Part shown: positions 1-8,373 of the stretch, one piece after another
How the letters are laid out: each line of letters begins with the position of its first letter
Numbering within the stretch: position 1 is the stretch's first letter
Source of the DNA: Discostella pseudostelligera
Taxonomy: Eukaryota; Bacillariophyta; Thalassiosirophyceae; Thalassiosirales; Thalassiosiraceae
Length of the DNA: 15,951 bases
NCBI GenBank assembly: GCA_036940085.1
Contig: JALLBK010000279.1
Location: 1 to 15,951 of the forward strand
Direction: 5' to 3'
The notes under the pieces: generated by a model
What the model was told of the DNA's origin: nothing
The model's input: only the letters and a program-made list of their open reading frames with translations
Databases searched by the model: none
Translations under genes and position numbers: made by a program

Positions 1-112
1 CCAGAACGGAATGGCACGATGGTGGTGTGCGGGCTCGCCTGTCCATCACCCCAAATCAATTCACACAAATCTTGATCCATCTCGTGCATCGCAACCATAT
101 TCTCAATCTACC

Positions 113-2120
113 ATGACAAGCGACGGAGATATCCCCATGGAAGACGCAGCCCCCTCCGCCGCCGTCGTCAACAATGACACGGCGGCAGCAGCAGTAGCAG
201 CCATCGACGTCAGTATTGCCCAAGATGGCGGTATCATGAAAACCATCCTCGAGGCGGCGCCAGAGGGTGCACTTGGTCCCCCGCCTCCCGGATGCGAGGT
301 GACGGCACATTATGTTGGCACACTCGAATCGGATGGGTCGCAGTTCGATAGTTCACGAGACCGTGGGAAACCATTCAAGTTTACACTTGGTGAAGGCCAG
401 GTGATTCGGGGGTGGGATGAAGGTAAGAAGAAAAATGACACACATCAATTGAGTTCATGACGTATGCATCTAGTTTGACGGCTGGTGAAGATCTTCTTGG
501 GTCTCTACCAACAATGACAACTTGAATCACTTGCATTACTGGCTTAACATTATTCCTAATCTCTTTTTCTGCCCATGCATCATTTTAGGGTTTGCATCGA
601 TGAAAGTAGGCGAGAAGGCCAAGTTGTTGATTCGAAGCGATTATGGATATGGCGAAAGTCCCATGGGTGCAAATATACCAGCGAATTCTAATTTGGTGTT
701 TGATGTAGAGTTACTTGATTTTCAAGAGAAGGAGAAACAAAAATGGGAGGTAAGTTATCTATGCATTGTGGAGCAGAATTTTGCTGCCTCACGAATACAG
801 ATGCATTCTCACGACGATGATGTGTTCTACTTCGTTGGGTTTACATCTCATTGCGTAGATGTCACCAGAAGAACGTATGGAAAAGGCAACCAACTTGAAA
901 GAACAGGGCACCAATGAATTCACATCCGGAAATCTCCTCATTGCTGCAGGTCTGTACAAACAGGCTGCCGATCTAGTCGATGACGAGGAGGCAGATGAGC
1001 CACTACCCGATGTTGAACGAGATGTCTACGTCAAATGCATGGCCAACGCCGCCATGTGCTATGTGAAGGATAAGAGTTGGTCAGATGTGATTTATTGCTG
1101 CAACCAGGTACTTACAAAAGCGCCAGAGGAGGCCAAGACCAATGTGAAAGTGTTGTATCGGAGAGGTAAGATGATGTTTGTCTTGCGAAAGTTGCATCAC
1201 ACTTCAACTAATGTCGCTAACGCTAACTCTCAACACCCCCTTGGACGAACAGGGTTGGCAAAGATGCATACTGGAGAGTTGAAAGATGCAAAAGCTGATC
1301 TCTTGGCTGCGTATGAAATCGACAATAAGAACAAGGATGTTCGTAAGGCCATTCAAGAGCTAAAGACGAAAAGTTCCGAGGCAAAGGCGAAGGAGAAGGC
1401 GCTCTTCGGTGGGATCTTTGGCAAGGTTAGCGTGTACGATGATAAAGAGGGAGTACTCCTACCGAATGCCAAGGGCGACAATCCTCATGTGTTCTTTGAT
1501 GTGAAGCAGGGTGATGAGAATCTTGGTCGTATCGTGATGCAACTGTATGCCGATATTACTCCGAAAACTGCCGAGAACTTTAGGGCATTATGCACTGGAG
1601 AGAAGGGAAATGGAGCAGTGTCTGGCAAACCATTGCATTACAAGGGATGTACATTCCATAGAGTGATCAAAGACTTCATGATCCAGGGAGGCGATTTTAC
1701 GAATGGTGATGGGACAGGTGGAGAGAGCATCTATGGTGAAAAGTTCGCAGATGAGAACTTCAAAATCAAGCACACCAAAGGTGGCCTATTGTCAATGGTG
1801 AGTAAGGGCATCAGCAGGTATTTTCATTTGCTTCTAATAACAGACACCTGAGAACTGACCATATATTATTGTTCGCAAAATCCTGATCCCTGAAGGCTAA
1901 TGCTGGGCCAGGTACCAATGGTAGCCAGTTTTTCATAACGAGTCGAGAAACTCCTCATTTGGATGCAAAGCACGTCGTGTTTGGTGAGGTTGTGGAAGGT
2001 ATGGAAGTGGTTAGGAAGATTGAAGATGTTGCCAAAAACGCAAGCGATAAGCCAGATGTTGATGTCGTTATTGAGGATTGCGGAATGATTCCAGGCGACT
2101 ACAAGCCATTGAGTATCTAG
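113..2120 (+). CDS. FKBP-TPR-cyclophilin dual-family immunophilin (two peptidyl-prolyl isomerases in one protein)
   Basis: Five exons are read: 113-422, 589-749, 859-1165, 1253-1797 and 1896-2120, joined by GT-AG introns, giving 515 residues. Residues about 30-155 are an FKBP domain: the HYVGTL strand, [16 protein letters not shown], the YGYG turn and a final FDVELLDF. Residues about 158-300 form three TPR repeats that follow the FKBP as in FKBP51/52. Residues about 336-510 are a cyclophilin with [15 protein letters not shown] (active-site Arg, Phe, Met and Gln all present) and GSQFFI. Both isomerase domains therefore look active. From family knowledge, the TPRs would bind the C-terminal tail of Hsp90/Hsp70-type chaperones, so a cytosolic co-chaperone role is inferred. 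No signal peptide is seen. The start at 113 (ACCATGA context) is preferred; an in-frame ATG at 11 would add an unconvincing tail. The domain order matches the Toxoplasma dual immunophilin rather than Cyp40. Confidence 0.93.
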
Positions 2121-2144
2121 AGGAGTGCCGCTGAATTGCATAGA

Positions 2145-4877
2145 TTAATTTGATCGATTATCCAACTGCTGTTTCTTCAACAATCGTCTTTCATTTCTCC
2201 GTCTCTGCTTATCGGCGCACTTCTTCTTTCCCGGCTTCTTTCCTTCGTCGATCTGTTTCGGGACGCCTCTCTTCTCCCCTACAAACGTTGTCGCTTTGGG
2301 TTTGGCTTCCTGGCCACCACTCGTCTTAAGACAAATGATGTATCGCTTCCTCATCTCGGCGTGCTTTCCTGCACCTGTCCTCCACAGACGATCAAAGTAG
2401 CTCGTTCCGCCCTCGACGCTTTTCGGAATGAAGTGCCCAATTGATTGCGAAGGTTTCCCTTCATACAGGTTGATCGATGAATGATGGCCAAAGGATTCTA
2501 TTTGAGTCAAATCCCGAATCTCACCCTGGCATAAACTCAAGAGATCCAAGCCTCCTTTCGATATCATGCGTGCCAAGTTATGGCACAAGTATCTAGCGTA
2601 AATGAGATTGTCCGTCACTATGATCAGTCGTCCTCTCCCTAATGGTTCGAGACAGCGAGCAGCGGAAATAATTGTTTGAGAGTTCAGCATATGTGCTGGT
2701 TCCTCAGCATTGTCGGGATTTTCATCATTGTAAGTTTGTGTCGGTGGCTCCGGGTGATTGACAAATATCGTGTTGGTAGAACCTTCTTCGACTCTGTCAC
2801 GTAAAAACGAACCACACTCCGATCCAACGCAGCAGACATTTGTTAATGGAACGTCCCTACTTTCTCCACCCGTAGTTTTTTGTTGATGAAGAAGACACTT
2901 GGCAAATGTTTGAGCCACTCGATCAGCACGAAGCTCTACCGTTACAAAGTAATCTGACGGATTCAGCTCAGCTTGCAGGCACGCCCAGTCCCCAGCTCCG
3001 GCGCCGAGCTCGATGTGGATCTTGTGATTTTGTTGCGGTATTTCGTCCTTGTTCAGAGATTTAAACACCCGTACGAAGTTAATATGCCCAGATTTGGAAG
3101 ATATGACATCGTCATCCCCGGCGATATGTGCACATAGCCGTTTGCAGATGTCAGCAGAAAGAACTGATGGTAATACTTGCTTTTTCGGTGAGGAATTGTG
3201 AAGCATTGTCATCAATGAATGATCGCCGTCCTTTAACAAGCGGTGTATTGTTTCTTTCAATCCGAAACTTGACCACAAAGACTGAATCCACTGTTTTTTA
3301 TCTTCCTCGACGTTAGCTATTGTCGAAGTAGACGAAGCTGGCATCGTAGCATCCTTTCCAGTAGTACCACCCCCAGAGAAATAAAGCAAGCGAGTTAACA
3401 TGAACTTGGAAACGTAGGAGGCATTTTTCGTGACGATGCTGTGTTGTGCTTGTTTTGGCAGCGGCGGTGAGCACAACTCCAGTAGTAACGAGGCCTCTGA
3501 TCGAAGTTCCGATAGTCGATGACTGCGAAATAGCTTGTTTGATTCATCTCTCCTTCCAGTCGATTCGATGTCGTTTCTAGAATTTGTAGCAGTGGTATTA
3601 TTGGCCTTCCAAGCCTTTTTCCCTCCAGTGGCACGTCGTTTTGTAGGATTATCATCGTTTGATACAGCAATTGCTGCACCACCCGTTTGTGTAGAAGACG
3701 AAACTATCTCATGAAGATATCGCAAAGCCTCTTCTGCGCATCGTTGTCCATCGTTTTCCTTCCCCAGTAATGCGTAACCACGTGCAATGGCAACCAAACA
3801 GACAACTAACGATTCAATCATTGTTGGATCCACTTCATCGTCGTCGCCTGCTCTGCTACAACCAAATTCACTTCTCATCTTGTACAAACAATTCTCGGCA
3901 TCGTGCAAACGCAGTGCTTGGGAAAGCAATGTAATGAAATATTCATAAGAAGAAGAATCGAGCCGGATATCGACTTTTTCACAAAGTGACCAAGCTCGTT
4001 CTGCTGTCATTACACCCCCCACCAACTTCTCCATTGCTAAACCGTCGTTGCTTCGGTTGTCGATTCGGTCTTTATTTCCGTCAAGTCCAGAGATGGATGT
4101 TGCAGTCCATAGACATCCTCGTAGTAGGGTGTTCAATGTTCGGACATTAGGTCCATTATCGTGTCCATCTCTCTTGCGCTTCGTTCCCGTGTTTGTGGTT
4201 GTAGTAGTCGAGAGGTGGTGGTGCACATCACAAAGATGATTGAACAATGAATCCGCCTTTTCCATCATTCCCGAATGAACATACCCCTTTAACAACGCTG
4301 TCCATGCCTGGATCGGAACATGTTTGTATGAAAATCGTTTGCAACTCTCCCAAAAGTAGTGTGGCTGCTTGCGATCAGTACGCTGTTTTTCATTCATTGA
4401 TGTTTGCTTCGATTGCGATACTAGTAGCATTTCATTTACAACACGTTCTGCCTCATTGGCATCACCACATCGTGCACAGCAATCGACGACAATACTACCA
4501 TGGTGGGCATCGCGTAATTCGTCGTTGGTGGATGATCGATAGAGATCAAGGCATTCTTGCATGCGCTTTTGAGATGAAAACGAACGAAGCTTTTGTGAGA
4601 GGCCGAGCGCTTCTTCGTATTTCTTCTGTCTATCAACTTTGCCAACGAGACCTGTTGATGGTGGTGGCGGTCGGTGATGTTGCCTATCATTGTGATGACG
4701 TTTCTGGTGATGATGCGGATGATGGTGTTGGCGCTGTAGTGCCGCTGCAGCTGCCGCTGCCACTGGCTGTTGATGATTATCATTGCGGTCATCTACATTA
4801 CCGCTTTGACTGCGGTGCTGCTTGCGCCTTTTCTTCCTGCGACTTTGGGAGGGCATCATCTTCATTTCCTGGTCCAT
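2145..4877 (-). CDS. PPR-like repeat protein with C-terminal TrmB-like tRNA (guanine-N7) methyltransferase domain
   Basis: This is a single open frame of 910 codons. The N-terminus is very basic (SRRKKRRKQHR), followed by poly-Ala and His-rich low complexity. PPR-like helical pairs follow near residues 125 (VVDCCARCGDANEAERVV), 189 (AWTALLKGYVHSGMMEKA), 246 and 311. Near residue 620 lies a Rossmann SAM-binding motif, HIELGAGAGDW, then FVTVELRADRV. Near 706 is IFVNHPEPPTQTY, then a LEPLGRGRLIIVTDNLIYA segment. This order (glycine motif, acidic strand end, NxPxP, xxxTDN) is that of the TrmB/Trm8 family, which methylates G46 of tRNA. The catalytic NFPDPW is altered to NHPEPP. The C-terminus is Lys/Arg-rich. 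The start at 4877 has a strong context (A at -3, G at +4); an in-frame ATG at 5099 would add 74 residues. The gene converges on the immunophilin gene. Function is inferred; the substrate is unknown. Confidence 0.82.
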   Translation of the reverse strand: MDQEMKMMPSQSRRKKRRKQHRSQSGNVDDRNDNHQQPVAAAAAAALQRQHHHPHHHQKRHHNDRQHHRPPPPSTGLVGKVDRQKKYEEALGLSQKLRSFSSQKRMQECLDLYRSSTNDELRDAHHGSIVVDCCARCGDANEAERVVNEMLLVSQSKQTSMNEKQRTDRKQPHYFWESCKRFSYKHVPIQAWTALLKGYVHSGMMEKADSLFNHLCDVHHHLSTTTTTNTGTKRKRDGHDNGPNVRTLNTLLRGCLWTATSISGLDGNKDRIDNRSNDGLAMEKLVGGVMTAERAWSLCEKVDIRLDSSSYEYFITLLSQALRLHDAENCLYKMRSEFGCSRAGDDDEVDPTMIESLVVCLVAIARGYALLGKENDGQRCAEEALRYLHEIVSSSTQTGGAAIAVSNDDNPTKRRATGGKKAWKANNTTATNSRNDIESTGRRDESNKLFRSHRLSELRSEASLLLELCSPPLPKQAQHSIVTKNASYVSKFMLTRLLYFSGGGTTGKDATMPASSTSTIANVEEDKKQWIQSLWSSFGLKETIHRLLKDGDHSLMTMLHNSSPKKQVLPSVLSADICKRLCAHIAGDDDVISSKSGHINFVRVFKSLNKDEIPQQNHKIHIELGAGAGDWACLQAELNPSDYFVTVELRADRVAQTFAKCLLHQQKTTGGESRDVPLTNVCCVGSECGSFLRDRVEEGSTNTIFVNHPEPPTQTYNDENPDNAEEPAHMLNSQTIISAARCLEPLGRGRLIIVTDNLIYARYLCHNLARMISKGGLDLLSLCQGEIRDLTQIESFGHHSSINLYEGKPSQSIGHFIPKSVEGGTSYFDRLWRTGAGKHAEMRKRYIICLKTSGGQEAKPKATTFVGEKRGVPKQIDEGKKPGKKKCADKQRRRNERRLLKKQQLDNRSN

Positions 4878-5258
4878 ATTGGGGAGACGAGAGATATGAT
4901 TATTGATTTTGATGGTATTGATTGTTGTGGTTGGATGGATGGTGGCGGGTGGCGGGTGCGGATGGCTGGTGGTATCTACAGAGGAATTCGTACAAATCCA
5001 AAATCTTACTTCCCGCCATATTCCATGCACCACTTGAACTCTGTTTTGGCGAGTTCCGTAGTGGAGCTCTCGTACTGATACTCGCCAAACGGTGGTCATC
5101 CCCAAGCCCCATCAATCCACCGCACCAGCTGCTGGATGGAAGATGATGATGGATGGAATGGAATGGAATAAATGGCTGTGGCGATGCATCACTATGGCAT
5201 TTTCCGCAGTCACCACTACTTACTACTCCTAATCATCATCGCAATCGAAGGCGGAACG
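4878..5258. promoter_or_regulatory. Short divergent intergenic region, probable bidirectional promoter
   Basis: Genes 2 and 3 are transcribed away from each other, and this stretch of 381 bp or less must hold both 5' UTRs and both promoters. No TATA box is obvious. It holds a G/T-rich block near 4931-4972 with two GGTGGCGGG-like units and a short GGAAT repeat near 5151. Its true size depends on which start codon each gene uses: with the outermost starts (5099 and 5172) only 72 bp remain. The regulatory role is inferred from gene orientation alone. Confidence 0.5.
5151..5170. repeat. Simple GGAAT repeat
   Basis: About four GGAAT/GGATG pentamers lie in tandem just upstream of the possible start at 5172. 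The copies are short and imperfect at the edges. It probably lies in the 5' UTR or promoter of the plastid TPR-SAP gene. Confidence 0.7.
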
Positions 5259-6698
5259 ATGCCATTCTCTCCATCAGCATCCAGAGTAGCTGTATGTCTG
5301 ATATCAGTTGGTTTGACAACAGCATTTGGGCCATCACAATTGCCACGTAGCAGCGGCGCCGCTCGGACCCGACCTCTCCACCTCTACGAGAACAGTAGTA
5401 GTGACCTGGGCGGCGAACCTCCACTTCAAAAAAATCTATTCGCCTCTCAGAAGGAACGTCGCGAAGAGGACCGACGGCGTAAGGCCCGTCTTGAAGAGGG
5501 CTTTGCGATCCCAGGCGTTAGCAGTGCAATACCCGGTGCAAAAGATTTTGCCATCAATGTCGACAAGACAGAACGAGAGTATCTACAATCCCTTAGTACC
5601 AGCGAAGACGATAGCATTATTGACGAGAATAACGTTGATAAATACGTGGCCATTTGGACAGATGAGGGTTTGGCTCATCTACGAATGCTACGTTTTCATG
5701 AGGCAGCTAATTCATTTAACAAAGTGTACCAAATCAAGCCAGATGCTTACTTGTGGCAGGATGGACTGCTCAAATATTATTTAGAGGACTATCACGGAGC
5801 AGCAGAATCGTTGGCCAAAAATGCATTCCGTTACGAGTCTAGATTTATGGAACCAGCATCAGAAGAAAGGATATGGAGAGATGCTGCCGAAGTGAAAATT
5901 GTGCGTACTTTGAATGGTGGGAGAAGGATGAAGAATAAACAAATTCCTGCTGCGATGAAGGTACCAATAGAGGACGGGGTCGATGAAGAACAAAGCGAAA
6001 TGGATAATATAGCTAGCGAAAGGAGGTGAGTGCCTGTCATGATTTTTCTTGCATTGATTGTGGGCCATGATTATTCACTTATACTGCACTACTAATGCGC
6101 CAGAAAAGTGGTGCGTTTGGCTCGACAACTATTCTTCAACTCACTTCGCGACAATTCTGCCGGAGTGGCATTGGCACGTGCTCAACTGCAAGCCATGTGC
6201 GGTGATTCCTTTCCACCTTCGTTGAAATCGTCGCTTCCACTAATTCCAAAATCGGAACAGCAACTATCATCGTCGTTGAATTCGCAACCGGATCGGAAAA
6301 TGTACAAGCTGCATTCACTATTCTATCTGGGTCTGCACTATGATGCGTTGGGTCAAGCAAGCGAGAGTAAACAATGCATGAAAATGGCTGTACAGATGTG
6401 TGCCAATAAAATCAGTGGCAATAGTCAAGATATCACATACCTGTTACCAGTGATTCATATGACAATTCGAGATTGGTACGATGATGATGATTTCGATGTC
6501 GTTGCGTCGGATTCAACAACATTCAATGAAGGCAGTATTAGGATAGACAATAATGAGCAAAGAGATCGGCTACAAAGCATGAATGTCTTTGACCTGAAAC
6601 TTGAATTGAAGAAGCGCAATCTGAAAGTTAGTGGTCCAAAGAAAGAGTTGATCGATAGACTAATGGCTGATTTGAATAAGGATGCACTATCTCCTTAA
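5259..6698 (+). CDS. Plastid-targeted TPR protein with C-terminal SAP domain
   Basis: Two exons, 5259-6025 and 6104-6698, joined by a 78-bp GT-AG intron with a CTAAT branch-like motif near the acceptor, give 453 residues. The N-terminus has Arg9, a hydrophobic core VAVCLISVGL and then TTA|FGPS. That is a signal peptide followed by Phe, the ASAFAP-type junction used for import into diatom plastids, with a Ser/Arg-rich transit stretch after it. Residues about 126-185 are TPR-like (TDEGLAHLRMLRFHEAANSF, YLWQDGLLKYYL), and about 319-370 hold a second helical block (SLFYLGLHYDALGQ, VIHMTIRDW). This layout resembles a TPR family shared by plants and cyanobacteria. Residues about 412-449 match the SAP motif (DLKLELKKRNLKVSGPKKEL), a DNA/RNA-binding helix-extended-helix. 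An in-frame ATG at 5172 would add 29 residues and a second hydrophobic stretch; 5259 is preferred because it puts Phe at +1 of a normal 22-residue signal peptide. Biochemical function is unknown; plastid nucleic-acid association is inferred. Confidence 0.85.
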
Positions 6699-6785
6699 TT
6701 TCGGACGGAGGACTCCTTGACACGCAAATCGTCCAAATCATATTGCTCAGTCTGCCGCTGCATATGGTGCTGCATTCCGATGTAC

Positions 6786-6791
6786 AATAAA
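6786..6791 (+). terminator. Possible poly(A) signal AATAAA
   Basis: A canonical AATAAA lies 88 bp after the stop codon of the TPR-SAP gene and directly abuts the 40-bp tandem duplication. Diatoms do not depend strictly on this hexamer, so its use is uncertain. Confidence 0.4.
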
Positions 6792-6870
6792 ATGATAGTC
6801 ACATTGCTACAGGTTAAGTGTTTCAGTTGAAATGATAGTCACATTGCTACAGATTAAGTGTTTCAATTGA
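6791..6870. repeat. Two tandem copies of a 40-bp unit
   Basis: Positions 6791-6830 and 6831-6870 are identical at 38 of 40 positions. Both start AATGATAGTCACATTGCTAC; both differences are G to A in the second copy. It lies in the presumed 3' UTR or terminator of the TPR-SAP gene. High identity suggests a recent local duplication. Confidence 0.93.
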
Positions 6871-7072
6871 ACATACTCGAATAGAGCAATTTATTCATTT
6901 TGCAAACCAGCACCGACAGGAGGAGAGGCGATCGAGGCCTCGTCCAACCTCCCTTTTTTCTTTTATCGAACTCGTACTATCTACACTTTCATTTTCCGGA
7001 GGCATGCATTAGTGATCAGTGATCCTGACGGCTCGACTAAATTGTCCTTCCACGCGGCATACTTATTTGGCG

Positions 7073-7082
7073 TTTGGCGGGA
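7073..7082 (+). promoter_or_regulatory. E2F-type site 1
   Basis: The sequence TTTGGCGGGA fits the E2F/DP consensus. It lies 369 bp upstream of the DeSI start codon and is paired with a second site 25 bp downstream. Confidence 0.5.
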
Positions 7083-7107
7083 GGGAGGATATTGAGCGGG
7101 AGGGGTA

Positions 7108-7118
7108 TTTGGCGGGAA
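7108..7118 (+). promoter_or_regulatory. E2F-type site 2
   Basis: The sequence TTTGGCGGGAA is a textbook E2F/DP consensus, in the same orientation as site 1. Confidence 0.55.
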
Positions 7119-7146
7119 AAATCCGACGATTCGACTTAATATCATT

Positions 7147-7154
7147 CCACGTGG
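7147..7154. promoter_or_regulatory. G-box palindrome
   Basis: CCACGTGG is a perfect 8-bp palindrome with the ACGT/CACGTG core recognised by bZIP and bHLH factors. It sits 30 bp downstream of the second E2F-type site. Confidence 0.45.
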
Positions 7155-7450
7155 CAGATTTTTGTCGGGAGGATTATGCTGACGATCACTTCCGAAACGC
7201 TACGAGGCGAGAGGGGATTATGAATTTTCATGGTCATGGTGTAGTTTATTTCTTTCCCAAAAGCAACCCGCCGATCGATCGAGGCGGACAACGGACAACC
7301 AACTACAAAAAACAAGAACAAGCCCAATCAACGCCGATGCCAAGTGCTAAGGCCAATACCAATAATGCATAATGCCCTCCTGATATCTCTTTCCCTCCAC
7401 CTGCAGTAGTACTCCCGTTCCCTTTTCAACCCCATCTACTGCCAGCTCCC

Positions 7451-8194
7451 ATGGATAATGTAATTCTCAACATCTACGATCTCCTCCCGCCTGATCGGCA
7501 GCAATTGCAAAACAGTTTATCATCGTCGTCGCAGCTGCCGCCGCCACCATCCTCGGTTTCGAACCTATTCGGTGGATTCCTCGCACCAATTGGTCTAGGT
7601 GCATATCACACCTCCATAGACGTACGCGGTTTTCGATATCAATTCGGCTCTCTGAGCGGGATTTCCCGCGCGTCCACCCCCCAAGGAGGGGGTGACAGTG
7701 CCGATTCCCTACGCTTTTTGCCACCCAATTGCACGTATCGAGAATCAATTATCTTGGGACAGACCTGGTGCGATCAAAAAGAGATTAATGCCACGATACA
7801 AAGGATGAGAGATCATAAGTTCAAAGGAGAGAATTATCATATTGCACAAAGAAATTGCAATCATTTTAGTGAAACATTTGCCACCGCCTTGATTTTGGGA
7901 AATGAAATGGTGGGGCAACAACAAAATCAACCTACCTTGGAAAAGTTTCCGGCCTGGGTGAATAGATTGGCACGGGTGGGATCATCAATAGCGGGTATGG
8001 ATGATGGAAATGCGTGCAATGTCGTGGAAGAGGCAAGGGTGGCTGCTGGAGTAACCGGTAAAGTGGGTTGGGATCTCACTCCAAATGAAAGTACAACTAC
8101 TGCCGCTTCTGCCAAACATGGTAAATCACAGAAAAAATCCCTCTCTGAGAAGCAAAAGGCGTGCCTTGCTAAATTGAAGAAATCAAAGGCATGA
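7451..8194 (+). CDS. DeSI/PPPDE-family cysteine isopeptidase (deSUMOylase or deubiquitinase type)
   Basis: This is one exon of 247 codons. The N-terminus VILNIYDLLP is the first PPPDE strand, followed by a Ser/Pro/Gln-rich insert to about residue 38. GAYHTSIDV carries the catalytic His53, and QRNCNHFSE carries the catalytic Cys136. Between them are RYQFGS (usually EYAFGG in relatives), the ESIILGQT strand, and NATIQRM. After the Cys come FPAWVNRLARVGSSI, as in DeSI-2, and a Lys-rich tail (KKSLSEKQKACLAKLKKSK). Family members are papain-like thiol peptidases that remove SUMO or ubiquitin from proteins; which modifier this one acts on cannot be told from sequence. No signal peptide is seen, so it is probably cytosolic or nuclear. 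The start is the first ATG that covers the conserved strand. The gene converges on the flippase gene with 179 bp between stop codons. Confidence 0.9.
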   Translation: MDNVILNIYDLLPPDRQQLQNSLSSSSQLPPPPSSVSNLFGGFLAPIGLGAYHTSIDVRGFRYQFGSLSGISRASTPQGGGDSADSLRFLPPNCTYRESIILGQTWCDQKEINATIQRMRDHKFKGENYHIAQRNCNHFSETFATALILGNEMVGQQQNQPTLEKFPAWVNRLARVGSSIAGMDDGNACNVVEEARVAAGVTGKVGWDLTPNESTTTAASAKHGKSQKKSLSEKQKACLAKLKKSKA

Positions 8195-8373
8195 ACACAT
8201 AGTCGTTTTGCCGACCTTGGCCTCACTCCAGCAATCTAGTGCAAACAACAACTGTGTAGCCAAATAATGGTCACTCTAGAGTGATTAGAATAGATTGAAG
8301 CATGATATTGTCTTCAGAACCACTTGCATTCGAATGAATCGTAAAAATGTAAATCCTATGATGAGCACCAAAA

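Larger units (their letters stand above)
6871..7450 (+). promoter_or_regulatory. Upstream region of the DeSI gene with E2F-type and G-box elements
   Basis: No credible coding region was seen in this 580-bp gap. It contains TTTGGCGGGA at 7073-7082 and TTTGGCGGGAA at 7108-7118, both on the plus strand and both matching the E2F/DP consensus. It also has a palindromic CCACGTGG at 7147-7154 and a related CCACGCGG at 7049-7056. A CGAGGCCTCG palindrome lies near 6930. From established knowledge, E2F sites drive G1/S genes and the CACGTG core binds bHLH or bZIP factors. Control of the gene at 7451 is inferred from position only. Confidence 0.5.

Noticed and set aside
11..112. In-frame upstream ATG at 11 as start of the immunophilin
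   Set aside because: The added 34 residues look non-coding, and the ATG at 113 has the better context. The window edge prevents a firm choice.
4247..4906. Plus-strand frame of 219 codons antisense to the PPR-methyltransferase gene
   Set aside because: It overlaps the PPR and low-complexity coding part in the opposite direction and shows no domain; it is a shadow of the real gene.
4931..4972. G-rich stretch as a G-quadruplex
   Set aside because: Most G runs are only two long, so a stable quadruplex is doubtful.
7019..7372. Plus-strand frame of 117 codons upstream of the DeSI gene
   Set aside because: It starts with GTG, its first ATG is near 7219, the peptide is not family-like, and it covers the E2F/G-box cluster.
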